Shown here: piece by piece, positions 43,096 to 51,354 of the stretch | Numbering within the stretch: position 1 is the first letter of the stretch | Layout: each line of letters opens with the position of its first letter | NCBI GenBank assembly: GCA_021813805.1 | Contig: JAKAJL010000024.1 | Span: forward strand, 1 to 56,110 | DNA from: Pseudomonadota bacterium | Lineage (GTDB): Bacteria > Pseudomonadota > Alphaproteobacteria > Rhizobiales > Beijerinckiaceae | Direction: 5' to 3' | DNA: 56,110 nt | Notes under the pieces: model-generated | Told to the model about the DNA's origin: nothing | What the model saw: the letters and a program-made list of their open reading frames with translations, nothing else | Database searches by the model: none | Made by a program: the position numbers and the translations under genes

Positions 43096-44003
43096 CGCTC
43101 GCGCAAGATGTCGAGAAAAGGGCCAAGCGTCGGATTCTTGTTGGCTTCGCGCCAATAGGCGGCGAAATTGAATCTTGTAGGTCCGTCGTGGTCTTGGATT
43201 TCCCGATAGACGACGCCATCATATCGGGCCCCGGTGGCGCCCTCGAGCATCAGGCAGATGCCGATCCCGGCCCCGACCAAGCTCATCAACCGGTCGAAGC
43301 TGACATCCTGATGTAGAAGCCGCTGCGCGCCGAACGCATCGAGCTTGGCGGCGATGAGTTTTCGCATCTCGGGTCCCGAGCGGCGCTGCTTGACAAGCAA
43401 CGGCTGGCCAGCGAGGTCCGCCCACCGGATCACGGGCTTCTCGCAGAGCGGATGTCCCTCCGGCACAGCCGCAATCACGCGTTCGCTCCAGAGCGGCAGT
43501 TTCCGATCATCCCAGTTCGGGCAACAGGCGGTCATGACCGCGACGTCGACGGCGCCGGCGACCAAGTCGAAAAGCAGCCGATCGTGAGCGCCGTCGATGG
43601 TATGTATGTCAACCTCCGGGAACCGCTTATGGTATTCGGCCAGCGTGGCTCGCAGATTGCCTGCGGCGAGCGACGCATAAACGCCGATCGTCAGTCGTCC
43701 CGCTTGGCCGCTCGACATGGCCTTCAGCTTTGCGAACGCGGCGTCGGCTTCTTCGATGATTCGCCGGGCTGTTTCCAGGAACTCCCGGCCGATGAGGGTC
43801 GGCCGGGTGCCGCCGTTGGTTCGTTCGAACAGGTCTGCTTCCAAGCGATCTTCGAGACCGCGGAGCGTGCGGCTCAATGTCGATTGGCGAACGTTCAAGC
43901 TTTCGGCGGCCTTTCTGAGGCTACGATGTTGAGCTGCGATGACTGCCCATCTGAGATGTCGTAGAGCAATGTCCGTGGCAATTCGTAAAGCGTTCCTATG
44001 CAT
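43059..44003 (-). CDS. LysR-family regulator
   Basis: 314 residues from ATG 44003, chosen because MHRNALRIATDIALRHLRWAV fits relatives found at this ICE position; an ATG at 44018 also fits. N-terminal winged HTH (HRSLRKAAESLNVRQSTLSRTLRGLEDRLEADLFER), linker helix, then the periplasmic-binding-protein-like effector domain (GRLTIGVYASLAAGNLRATL; VDVAVMTACCPNWDD). Effector unknown. Convergent with and overlapping the DUF2274 gene. The sequence upstream to 44230 is AT-rich and contains its promoter region, then a decayed second copy. Confidence 0.9.
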   Translation of the reverse strand: MHRNALRIATDIALRHLRWAVIAAQHRSLRKAAESLNVRQSTLSRTLRGLEDRLEADLFERTNGGTRPTLIGREFLETARRIIEEADAAFAKLKAMSSGQAGRLTIGVYASLAAGNLRATLAEYHKRFPEVDIHTIDGAHDRLLFDLVAGAVDVAVMTACCPNWDDRKLPLWSERVIAAVPEGHPLCEKPVIRWADLAGQPLLVKQRRSGPEMRKLIAAKLDAFGAQRLLHQDVSFDRLMSLVGAGIGICLMLEGATGARYDGVVYREIQDHDGPTRFNFAAYWREANKNPTLGPFLDILRERYPDLSPDVAAG

Positions 44004-44224
44004 TAGGTCACTATCCATTCTCGTAATAAATATTCGCTCGCTATTGTGATGGCGTATAAAACAAAATACACAACAAATGACATAAACGGATGGAAACAGA
44101 ATAAGTAATGCAGCGACCGGATGCCTTTGTGTCTTTCTCTTGAGCTGAGCAGAAGTTAGAGCGATGATCACTGAACTGTCGTCGCGGCGCTGACTGACAT
44201 ATGCAAGCCTTGAACGAAATCACC

Positions 44225-44440
44225 TCAAGTGTGCATCTCGACCTCCGGTAGCCGCTTATGGTACTCGCTTAAGGTTGCCCAGAGGTTGCCTGCGGCAAGC
44301 GATACATAGCCGCCGATCGTGGGTCGCGCCGCTTGAATACTCGGCAGGGCGTTTTGCTTTGCGTATGCGGCGTCCGTTTCTTCGATGGTGCGCCGGGCCA
44401 TCGCGAGGAACTCGCCGCCGATCATGATACGACGGGTCCA
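44225..44440 (-). pseudogene. Fragment of a second lysR gene
   Basis: The translation GGEFLAMARRTIEETDAAYAKQNALPSIQAARPTIGGYVSLAAGNLWATLSEYHKRLPEVEMHT, read in pieces, matches residues about 85-150 of the neighbouring LysR protein at most positions (GREFLETARRIIEEADAAF ... YASLAAGNLRATLAEYHKRFPEV). No HTH or effector domain remains, so this is a remnant of a duplicated or displaced lysR. The 370 bp between it and the DUF1566 gene hold no recognisable gene. Confidence 0.7.
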
Positions 44441-44810
44441 GCTTGTTGGTCGAAAAATCGTGGCGCGATAAAGTCGTTGCTGCCTGCGAATGGCATGGAT
44501 CGACCCTGAGCAGTCGAACGGCATGTCGGCGTCAGCGGCCGCAGTATGCTGTGTAGCGGTCATTGCACCCGCACCGAGCCATTGATTCGGGATTGAAGGG
44601 CGCGTGAACAATTTGGCGAGATGGCCGTGATGGTCTCTGGCGAGACCAGCCGACCGAAGTAGGCTTGCCGCGCCGATTTGTGTCCCCCGCTCGTCTGGCC
44701 GGCCCCGCCGCTCTCGGTCTTGTCTCGATGTTCTGGCGCGCCTATCGTTGAAATCGAGCGCGGATTGCGCGAAAACGCCAGGAAGCAAGCCGTCATCGGG
44801 GCCGCAACGG

Positions 44811-45839
44811 ATGAATGCGCGAAATCCGCAGGCTTGCCTTCAGACCGGCCAGACCGATTGCCACGATGAATCCGGGAGGGAAACGCCGTGCTTCGGGAGC
44901 GGCCAGGATGCGGCGTTCCGCACGGGGGCCAAATGGCCCGAACCGCGTTTTGAAGCGGCGGATGGCGTCGTTCTGGACCGGCTGACCGGCCTTGTCTGGG
45001 CGCGGGACGCCAATCTGGCGGGCTGGCCCATGTTCTGGGACGAGGCGCTGGAATATGTGGCGGGCATGAATCGCGATCGCGCTCTTGGGTTTTCGGATTG
45101 GCGTCTGCCCAACCGGCGGGAATTGCGCAGCCTCGTCGGCTGCCAGACGAGGAGGCCTGCCTTGCCGACGGGGCATCCCTTCATGAATGTGGTCGAAAGC
45201 TGGTGCTGGACGTCGACCAGCGCCGCCATCCGTCCCGCCCATGCCTGGTATGTCCACATGGCCGGGGCGCGGATGTTTTACGGCGCGAAGGACCAGTCCT
45301 ACCTGGTCTGGCCGGTGCGCGGCACAGGCAACGGCCTGCTGCCGGCGACGGGGCAGACCTCCTGTTTCGATCGTCTGGGGCGTCAAATCGCCTGCGCGGG
45401 CTCCGGTCAGGATGGCGAAACCAGAACTGGCCGGGCATGGCCCGAGAAGCGATTCTCTGTCGCCGAAGATGTCGTCATCGACCATTTGACCGGCCTTGGC
45501 TGGCGACGCGATGCGAGCCTGACCGCGGCGCCTGTGAGCTGGCGCGAAGCGCTCGCCGCGGTGGCGGAGGTGAATGGCAGCGGGGATGACGCCGGTCCTT
45601 GGCGGCTGCCCAACATCAACGAGCTTGAGTCCCTGGTGGATTGCGAGAACGCCGCTCCCGCATTGCCAGGCGGGCATCCGTTCCTGAACGTGCGGGATTC
45701 GTACTGGTCCTCGACCACCAGCGCCTTCGAGCCCGACTGGGCCTGGGCCTTGTATCTGGAAAAAGGCGCTGTCGGCGTCGGCGGGAAAGGCGGGCGCCAC
45801 TTTTTCGCCTGGGCAGTTTCAAACCGGCGGCGCCCGTGA
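44811..45839 (+). CDS. Two-repeat DUF1566 (Lcl C-terminal-like) protein
   Basis: 342 residues with two homologous units. Unit 1 (about 20-175): DRLTGLVWARDANLAGWPMFWDEAL, FSDWRLPNRRELRSLVGC, WCWTSTSAA. Unit 2 (about 185-340): DHLTGLGWRRDASL, WREALAAVAEVNGSGD, WRLPNINELESLVDC, SYWSSTTSA. These DUF1566 segments resemble C-type-lectin-like folds seen in surface proteins. No clear signal peptide is visible from ATG 44811, so localisation is uncertain. No partner gene is apparent; it lies at the ICE/copper-region junction. Confidence 0.8.
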   Translation: MNARNPQACLQTGQTDCHDESGRETPCFGSGQDAAFRTGAKWPEPRFEAADGVVLDRLTGLVWARDANLAGWPMFWDEALEYVAGMNRDRALGFSDWRLPNRRELRSLVGCQTRRPALPTGHPFMNVVESWCWTSTSAAIRPAHAWYVHMAGARMFYGAKDQSYLVWPVRGTGNGLLPATGQTSCFDRLGRQIACAGSGQDGETRTGRAWPEKRFSVAEDVVIDHLTGLGWRRDASLTAAPVSWREALAAVAEVNGSGDDAGPWRLPNINELESLVDCENAAPALPGGHPFLNVRDSYWSSTTSAFEPDWAWALYLEKGAVGVGGKGGRHFFAWAVSNRRRP

Positions 45840-45938
45840 CGTCGGTCGGGTCCGGTTGGGCGGATCTCGGATGCAATCTCGCCAATCTCGGAGAGGCCGG
45901 CGCTCCCTTGCGAAATGGAGTTAATCGTCAGACCGAGA

Positions 45939-45960
45939 ATTCATATTTATGCATATGAAT
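45939..45960. promoter_or_regulatory. AT-rich palindrome upstream of the copper region
   Basis: ATTCATAT (45939-45946), six bases, ATATGAAT (45953-45960): a perfect 8-bp dyad in the 247-bp gap before 46087. Surrounded by AT-rich sequence unlike the neighbouring genes. Possible operator of the following secreted-protein/copA transcript. Confidence 0.35.
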
Positions 45961-46086
45961 AATAGAATGTATCATTGGTTTGATCTGCGTCATACAGGCC
46001 CTCGTAATTCAAGGCGTATAGAACCACATTGGATAGACCGTTATTTCGTCTCTTAGTTCAATATATTCGTCGCATCCGGCGTCGCA

Positions 46087-46566
46087 ATGATCGCTTCGGC
46101 GTGGAGGTGGGTCTTGAGTCGGCGAGTCGTCGCCTTCGCGTTTTCGATTGTGGCTGCGCTATGCGTGGCCATGATGACGCTTGGGTCGACCGCGGCGTTT
46201 GCTCACACCGGCCACCACGGCCTTGCCCATTCCACGGCTGGCGCGGCGGTTGAGACGACCACAGAGGTTGCGACGCGCAACTGGGCGATCCAATCGAACA
46301 TCAAGACACAGCCGGCGCCTGGCGCCGCCATCCATCGTTTGCAAGCCGTCGCCGTTTCTTTCGATGGAGTCTGCCCGCGCCATCCCGATTGCGGTTGTGC
46401 GCCAGGCCTGGGCTGCGGGTGCTGTGTTTCAGCTTGCGTGATTGCCGCCAATCATGCGTTGCCATGGCCACACGGCGGCGGAAGCCGCCTCCATGCGGCG
46501 CCGCCACTGGCGGTTGCCGACGTCGATCCAAACTCCCTGCTCGATCCGCCGATTCTCCGGAGCTGA
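46087..46566 (+). CDS. Secreted Cys-rich protein 1, next to copA
   Basis: 159 residues. Signal peptide about 1-38 (VVAFAFSIVAALCVAMMTLGSTAAFAH), then HTGHHGLAH, a likely metal-binding His cluster. The middle has CPRHPDCGCAPGLGCGCC followed by SACVIAANH, seven Cys within 27 residues. Ends DPNSLLDPPILRS. No family is recognised with confidence; layout (signal, His, Cys cluster, P-P-x-x-R/S end) recalls small copper-associated periplasmic proteins. 207 bp before copA on the same strand. Start RBS is weak; later in-frame starts are possible. Confidence 0.6.
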   Translation: MIASAWRWVLSRRVVAFAFSIVAALCVAMMTLGSTAAFAHTGHHGLAHSTAGAAVETTTEVATRNWAIQSNIKTQPAPGAAIHRLQAVAVSFDGVCPRHPDCGCAPGLGCGCCVSACVIAANHALPWPHGGGSRLHAAPPLAVADVDPNSLLDPPILRS

Positions 46567-46773
46567 ACTTTTGGCGACGCCGGCCCTCCCGGCGCGCCGT
46601 CAGTCGTTCGGATCGAGGGATTTTCGACATGTCCGCCCATTTCGCCGCCGCCGAAGCGCGCAGAGCGCGGCGCCATTCTCGCGCGGACAACCTTCGCAAC
46701 TGACCGGCCGACCCATCGACAGCCGACGAGCGCCCGTTTGCCGCGCCGACATTCCGAATTGTGGAGCCGAGCA

Positions 46774-49170
46774 ATGAACCACGACCATCATGACCATACT
46801 CACGGCGAACACAGCCATGACTCGCCTGCGCATCACGCTCATCAGCACATGCCGACGACGGCGGACGCCACGGGCGCCGCCGTCAAGGATCCCGTCTGCG
46901 GTATGACGGTCGATCCGGCGAAAACGGCCCATCACGCGGAATTCGCGGGGGCGACCTATCATTTCTGCTCGACAGGCTGCTGCGAAAAATTCGTCGCCGA
47001 GCCGGCGCGTTACGCGAAACTCGCCCCGAAACCACAAGCCGGAGCGGCGGTTGTCGAGGGAACGATCTACACCTGCCCCATGCACCCGGAAATCCGGCAG
47101 GCCGGTCCCGGAAACTGCCCGATCTGCGGCATGACGCTGGAGCCCGTCGTCGCCACGGCGGCAACCGGCCCCAGCGCCGAACTCAAGGACATGACGCGCC
47201 GGTTCTGGATCGGCCTCGTCATCGCGCTCCCCGTTCTGGCCCTCGAAATGGGCGGGCATGTCACCGGGCTCAAAATGGCCCTGGGTCATCCGGCCTCGAA
47301 CTGGATCCAGTTCGTTCTCGCCACGCCGGTCGTGCTTTGGGCGGGCTGGCCGTTGCTCCTGCGCGGCTGGCGATCCGTTCTGACCCGCAGGCTCAACATG
47401 TTCACCCTGATCGCCATGGGCACGGGCATAGCCTGGGTCTATAGCGTCGTCGCCACCGTGGCGCCGCAAGCCTTTCCGGCGGCCTTTCGCGACGCCGAGG
47501 GCGCGGTCGCGGTCTATTTCGAAGCGGCGTCGGTGATCACCGTCCTCGTTTTGCTCGGCCAGGTGCTGGAACTCAGGGCGCGCGAAACGACAAGCGGCGC
47601 GATCCGCGCCCTACTCGACCTCGCGCCGAAGACGGCGCGGCGCCTCAAGAACGACGGCGGCGACGAAGAAGTCGGGCTTGAGAGCGTCGTGGTCGGCGAT
47701 CGCCTGCGGGTCAGGCCGGGCGAAAAAGTTCCGGTCGATTCGGTCGTTATCGAGGGCCGCAGCGCCGTCGACGAATCGATGGTGACCGGCGAATCCATGC
47801 CTGTCACCAAGGAGGCCGGCGCTCACGTCATCGGCGGCACGATCAATCAGAGCGGCGGTCTTGTCGTTCAGGCCGAAAAAGTCGGCCGCGACACCATGCT
47901 GGCGCGGATCGTCCAGCTCGTCGCGGAAGCGCAGAGGAGCCGGGCGCCGATCCAGCGCCTGGCCGACGAGGTCTCCGGCTGGTTCGTCCCGGCGGTGATC
48001 GGCGTCGCGGCTCTTGCCTTCGCCGCCTGGTCGATTTTCGGCCCCGAGCCGCGCTTTTCCTATGGCCTGATCGCCGCGGTGGCGGTGCTGATCATCGCCT
48101 GTCCCTGCGCACTTGGCCTGGCGACGCCGATGTCGATCATGGTCGGCGTCGGCCGCGGCGCCCGGGCCGGCGTTTTGATCAAGAACGCCGAAGCGCTGGA
48201 GCGGATGGAGAAGGTCGATACGCTGGTCATCGACAAGACCGGGACGCTGACCGAAGGCAAGCCGGCGGTGACAGCAATTGCGCCAGCCCAGGGGTTTGAC
48301 GAATCCGAGGTTCTTCGTCTCGCCGCCAGCGTCGAGCGGGCGAGCGAACATCCGCTGGCGCGCGCGATCGTGACCTCAGCGGAGGCGCGCGGGCTGAATC
48401 TCGCGCCGGTCGCCGATTTCGACTCGCCGACGGGGCGCGGCGCGCTGGGGACGGTCGACGGCAAAAAGGTGCTGATCGGCAATGCGCGGTTCCTTGAGGA
48501 GAAGGGCGTGGCGACGGAAAGCCTCGCCAGGAAGGCGGATCAACTGCGCGCCGACGGGGCGACGGCGATCTTCGTCGCCATCGATGGCCGGCTCGGCGGC
48601 GTCCTGGCCATCGCCGATCCGGTCAAGGCGACCACCCCGGCGGCCTTGGCGGCGCTCACGGAGGCCGGCGTCAAGGTGGTGATGCTGACCGGCGACAATT
48701 GGACGACGGCGAAAGCCGTGGCCCGGAAGCTCGGCATCGACGAGGTCGAGGCGGAAGTGCTGCCGGACCAGAAGAGCGCGGTGGTTCAGCGCCGGAAGGC
48801 GGCGGGCAAGGTGGTCGCCATGGCGGGAGACGGCGTCAACGACGCGCCGGCGCTGGCCGCCGCCGATGTCGGGATCGCCATGGGCACGGGCGCGGATGTC
48901 GCGATGGAGAGCGCCGGGGTCACGCTGCTCAAGGGCGACTTGACGGGCATCGTGCGCGCGCGGCTGCTGTCCAGGGCGACCATGGGCAACATCAGGCAGA
49001 ATTTGTTCTTCGCCTTCATTTATAACGCGGTCGGCGTGCCGGTCGCGGCTGGCGTTCTTTATCCGTTCTTCGGGGTTCTGCTGTCGCCGATCATCGCGGC
49101 GGCGGCGATGGCGCTGTCGTCGGTCAGCGTCATCACCAACGCCGCGCGGCTGCGGCGGGTCAAGCTGTGA
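46774..49170 (+). CDS. copA: Cu(I)-exporting P1B-type ATPase (CopA-like)
   Basis: 798 residues. N-terminal His-rich leader ([15 protein letters not shown]), YHS domain ([10 protein letters not shown] ... [12 protein letters not shown], about 38-80), heavy-metal-binding domain (YTCPMHPEI ... [11 protein letters not shown], about 99-128), then the pump: TGES, copper-site [10 protein letters not shown] near 442 (P1B-1 signature), DKTGTLTEG near 487, [19 protein letters not shown]. Classical HMA domains are replaced by YHS plus HMBD, as in SilP-like exporters. Moves Cu(I), possibly Ag(I), out of the cytoplasm. ATG 46774 has GGAGCCGAGCA upstream. The stop overlaps an alternative GTG start of the next gene. 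Confidence 0.95.
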   Translation: MNHDHHDHTHGEHSHDSPAHHAHQHMPTTADATGAAVKDPVCGMTVDPAKTAHHAEFAGATYHFCSTGCCEKFVAEPARYAKLAPKPQAGAAVVEGTIYTCPMHPEIRQAGPGNCPICGMTLEPVVATAATGPSAELKDMTRRFWIGLVIALPVLALEMGGHVTGLKMALGHPASNWIQFVLATPVVLWAGWPLLLRGWRSVLTRRLNMFTLIAMGTGIAWVYSVVATVAPQAFPAAFRDAEGAVAVYFEAASVITVLVLLGQVLELRARETTSGAIRALLDLAPKTARRLKNDGGDEEVGLESVVVGDRLRVRPGEKVPVDSVVIEGRSAVDESMVTGESMPVTKEAGAHVIGGTINQSGGLVVQAEKVGRDTMLARIVQLVAEAQRSRAPIQRLADEVSGWFVPAVIGVAALAFAAWSIFGPEPRFSYGLIAAVAVLIIACPCALGLATPMSIMVGVGRGARAGVLIKNAEALERMEKVDTLVIDKTGTLTEGKPAVTAIAPAQGFDESEVLRLAASVERASEHPLARAIVTSAEARGLNLAPVADFDSPTGRGALGTVDGKKVLIGNARFLEEKGVATESLARKADQLRADGATAIFVAIDGRLGGVLAIADPVKATTPAALAALTEAGVKVVMLTGDNWTTAKAVARKLGIDEVEAEVLPDQKSAVVQRRKAAGKVVAMAGDGVNDAPALAAADVGIAMGTGADVAMESAGVTLLKGDLTGIVRARLLSRATMGNIRQNLFFAFIYNAVGVPVAAGVLYPFFGVLLSPIIAAAAMALSSVSVITNAARLRRVKL

Positions 49171-49184
49171 CGCGGAGGCGCGCG

Positions 49185-49607
49185 ATGTCCGGACGCTTCC
49201 AAATTCCGGCCGGGACGGGCGCGGCGCTATGTCGCGCCTTGAGCCGGCCGACGTTAACGCCTTCCGGCGCCGCGCGGTTCCTTGCGGCGATCCGGCCATT
49301 GCTGCTGTGCCTCGCGGTTCTCGCGCTTCTGCTTGCGCCGTCGGCGCGGTCGGCGCATGGGTCGATCGGGCCCGATCGAATGATCGGCATGGCGGATCAT
49401 GCGCCCTGCTGCCCTGGAAAACCCATCGACAATTGCCCCAAATGCGCCCTGATGGCGTCCTGCGCCTTTCATTGTATCGACGATCTCGCGGCCGACTTCA
49501 CATTTGCGGTCTCGTTCGATCTTCACGCGGGGGCTGTTCCCGCCCAATTCACCACCGATCTCGCGGGCATTGACCATCCGCCGCCGCTGAGGCCGCCACG
49601 CGCCTGA
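49185..49607 (+). CDS. Secreted Cys-rich protein 2 (paralog of the protein at 53391)
   Basis: 140 residues from ATG 49185 with GGAGG upstream (a GTG at 49167 overlapping the copA stop is the alternative). A hydrophobic segment AIRPLLLCLAVLALLLAPSARS acts as signal/anchor. The mature part has HAPCCPGKPIDNCPKCALMASCAFHC, read in pieces: a dense Cys cluster, then a short domain and the ending IDHPPPLRPPRA. The same signature occurs in the protein at 53391. Family unknown. Its position directly after copA and before a CusF-like gene points to copper binding (inference). Confidence 0.65.
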   Translation: MSGRFQIPAGTGAALCRALSRPTLTPSGAARFLAAIRPLLLCLAVLALLLAPSARSAHGSIGPDRMIGMADHAPCCPGKPIDNCPKCALMASCAFHCIDDLAADFTFAVSFDLHAGAVPAQFTTDLAGIDHPPPLRPPRA

Positions 49608-49855
49608 AACGATCCGCCGGCGGACGGCCCGATACGTCGCCGAACCTTCGGCCTTGTCCTTCAGGCAGGCGGCGACAACAGACAGATTTCCAGACAGCTT
49701 TAAATACTGTATCAATACAGTAAACGCGACCATATGCGCGCAATGTTGTAGTATTAAATATTTGTAATATTGATACACGTCAAAGATGATGCTTGAAGGT
49801 TGCCGTATTTGTGCTTTTATATTGCCGCGGTCGGCAATGTTCCGAGGAGGTTAAA
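49608..49855. promoter_or_regulatory. AT-rich regulatory region before the CusF-like gene
   Basis: 248 bp. Contains the palindrome TACTGTAT-ca-ATACAGTA (49705-49722), the dyad AATATT-tgt-AATATT near 49757-49771, and the hairpin ATTGCCG-cggt-CGGCAAT (49821-49838), which ends five bases before the ribosome binding site GAGGAGG. The same palindrome type and hairpin occur before the paralogous gene at 54000. Confidence 0.6.
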
Positions 49856-50224
49856 ATGTCCCGTTCGAAATCCCGCATCGCTCTTACCCTGGCGCTCGCC
49901 CTGGCGAGCGCGACTCCGTCCTTCGCCATGAACATGGGCGGCCCACAGTTTCTGCAAATGATGGAGCAGATTCGGGCTGACAAAGCCGCGCCGGGCACGC
50001 CGCTGTGGGTTCATGTCACGGTGAAAAAGGTCAACCTCCGTGCGAAAGAGCTGACCGTCAGGCACGCCGCCGTTCCGCAAGCTCACATGCCGGTGATGAC
50101 GATGACCTTCGCGGTCGCCGATCCCACGCATCTCACCATGCTGCACAAGGGCGATCCGGTGGAGATCGAGATCGCCAACGACAATGGCGTCGTGAAAGTC
50201 CTCGATTTCCGCATGCAGCACTGA
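49856..50224 (+). CDS. CusF-like periplasmic copper-binding protein
   Basis: 122 residues. Signal peptide about 1-24 (IALTLALALASATPSFAM), an N-terminal linker (GPQFLQMMEQIRADKAAPG), then a CusF-type beta-barrel: VHVTVKKVNLRAKELTVRHAAVPQAHMPVMTMTFAV with the conserved MPVMTMTF copper loop and upstream His, and HKGDPVEIEI. CusF binds Cu(I)/Ag(I) and feeds the CusCBA pump; a CusB-like gene begins at 54812. Strong RBS GAGGAGG. A truncated copy lies at 54000. Confidence 0.85.
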   Translation: MSRSKSRIALTLALALASATPSFAMNMGGPQFLQMMEQIRADKAAPGTPLWVHVTVKKVNLRAKELTVRHAAVPQAHMPVMTMTFAVADPTHLTMLHKGDPVEIEIANDNGVVKVLDFRMQH

Positions 50225-50336
50225 GCGCGATTGATCAGAGAGTGCGCTGCCGCGGCCTTCGTCGATCGATGACGAAGCGCGGCGGCAAAAAAACGAAAAG
50301 GCGGTCGATGAGGCCAATTGCTGAAAGGAGCGACCG

Positions 50337-50636
50337 ATGAGGCGCCAACATGACCACGGCGGCGCGGATGAAGCGCCGCCATTCCTCAAGACGCCTGCCG
50401 GATGGGTGTTATGCGGGTTTCTGGCGATCGGGGCGTTCTACCTCATCACCGAGCACACCGCGCACCTTTTTGGCGCCCTGCCTTGGCTGTTCCTGCTCGC
50501 TTGCCCCCTCATGCACTTGTTCATGCACGGCGGACACGGAGGCCACGGCGGAGACGGCGCGCAACAGGACCGCAGTCAAGGGTCTGACCTAGGCGGCGCC
50601 TCCGGCAATTCTTCGGCGAAGGAGGATCGGCCATGA
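50337..50636 (+). CDS. DUF2933 small membrane protein
   Basis: 99 residues with one strong membrane region (GWVLCGFLAIGAFYLITEHTAHLFGALPWLFLLACPLMHLFMHGG) that matches DUF2933 (conserved TEH..H and LACPLMHLFMH). A Gly/His repeat (GGHGGHGGDG) and an acidic tail follow. DUF2933 proteins accompany copper and silver efflux genes; a metal-related role through the His/Met residues is likely but unproven. Overlaps the next gene by 4 bp. Confidence 0.85.
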   Translation: MRRQHDHGGADEAPPFLKTPAGWVLCGFLAIGAFYLITEHTAHLFGALPWLFLLACPLMHLFMHGGHGGHGGDGAQQDRSQGSDLGGASGNSSAKEDRP

Positions 50637-51298
50637 CCCACGACGCTCCCGCCTATGGCCTTTGGTCGCTGGTCATCATCAACACCCTCTTTTTCATCAT
50701 ATTCGCCGCGAGCTTCAGCGTTGGCGGCTGGAAGAAAAACTGGCGCGAACTGGGGATGTTTTCGGCCTTCGTGCTTGCGCTGTTCACCGAAATGTACGGT
50801 TTTCCGCTGACGATCTATCTGCTGTCGAGGTGGCTGGCCGCGCATTATCCCGGCGTCAATCTGATGTCGCACGACTCAGGTCACCTGTGGTCGACGCTGC
50901 TCGGCCTCAAAGGCGATCCCCATTTCAATCTGCTGCACATTTCGAGCAGCCTGCTGATCGGCGCCGGCTTCGTTTTGCTCGGATTTGCCTGGCGACCGCT
51001 CTATGAGGCGCAGCGCGCCGGCAAGGTCGCCACGACCGGACCCTATTCCCGCATCCGCCATCCGCAATATGTCGCCTTCGTCGCGGTCATGCTCGGCTTC
51101 CTGCTGCAATGGCCAACGATCCCGACGCTGCTGATGTTCCCGGTCATGGCCTATGTCTACGCCCGCCTGGCGCGCCGCGAGGAGCAGGCCTCGATCGAGC
51201 GGTTCGGAGACGCCTATCGGGGTTATATGGAAAAAACGCCGGCCTTCATTCCGAGACTGCCCGGCCAGAATTCGCCCGATTTTCGGCGCCAGCGCTGA
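50633..51298 (+). CDS. Isoprenylcysteine carboxylmethyltransferase-type membrane methyltransferase
   Basis: 221 residues. Four to five membrane helices, then the ICMT/PEMT signature: GKVATTGPYSRIRHPQYVAFVAVMLGF near 125-151 and the C-terminal RREEQASIERFGDAYRGYMEKTPAFIPRL. It uses S-adenosylmethionine to methylate a membrane-associated substrate; bacterial members next to copper genes have unknown substrates. Overlap with DUF2933 (ATGA) suggests joint function. Confidence 0.87.
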   Translation: MTHDAPAYGLWSLVIINTLFFIIFAASFSVGGWKKNWRELGMFSAFVLALFTEMYGFPLTIYLLSRWLAAHYPGVNLMSHDSGHLWSTLLGLKGDPHFNLLHISSSLLIGAGFVLLGFAWRPLYEAQRAGKVATTGPYSRIRHPQYVAFVAVMLGFLLQWPTIPTLLMFPVMAYVYARLARREEQASIERFGDAYRGYMEKTPAFIPRLPGQNSPDFRRQR

Positions 51299-51354
51299 GC
51301 GGACCGCAAACAAGTGGACCGCAAACACTTGCCGCGGATTGATGGAGAGATAAA

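Noticed and set aside
49705-49722. LexA (SOS) box interpretation of the palindrome
   Set aside because: LexA of E. coli type needs CTGT-N8-ACAG; here the spacer is N6, and alphaproteobacterial LexA uses GTTC-N7-GTTC.
50287-50293. A7 run after the hairpin at 50249-50283 as a terminator
   Set aside because: The run is A, not T, on the coding strand, and on the minus strand it would precede the hairpin.
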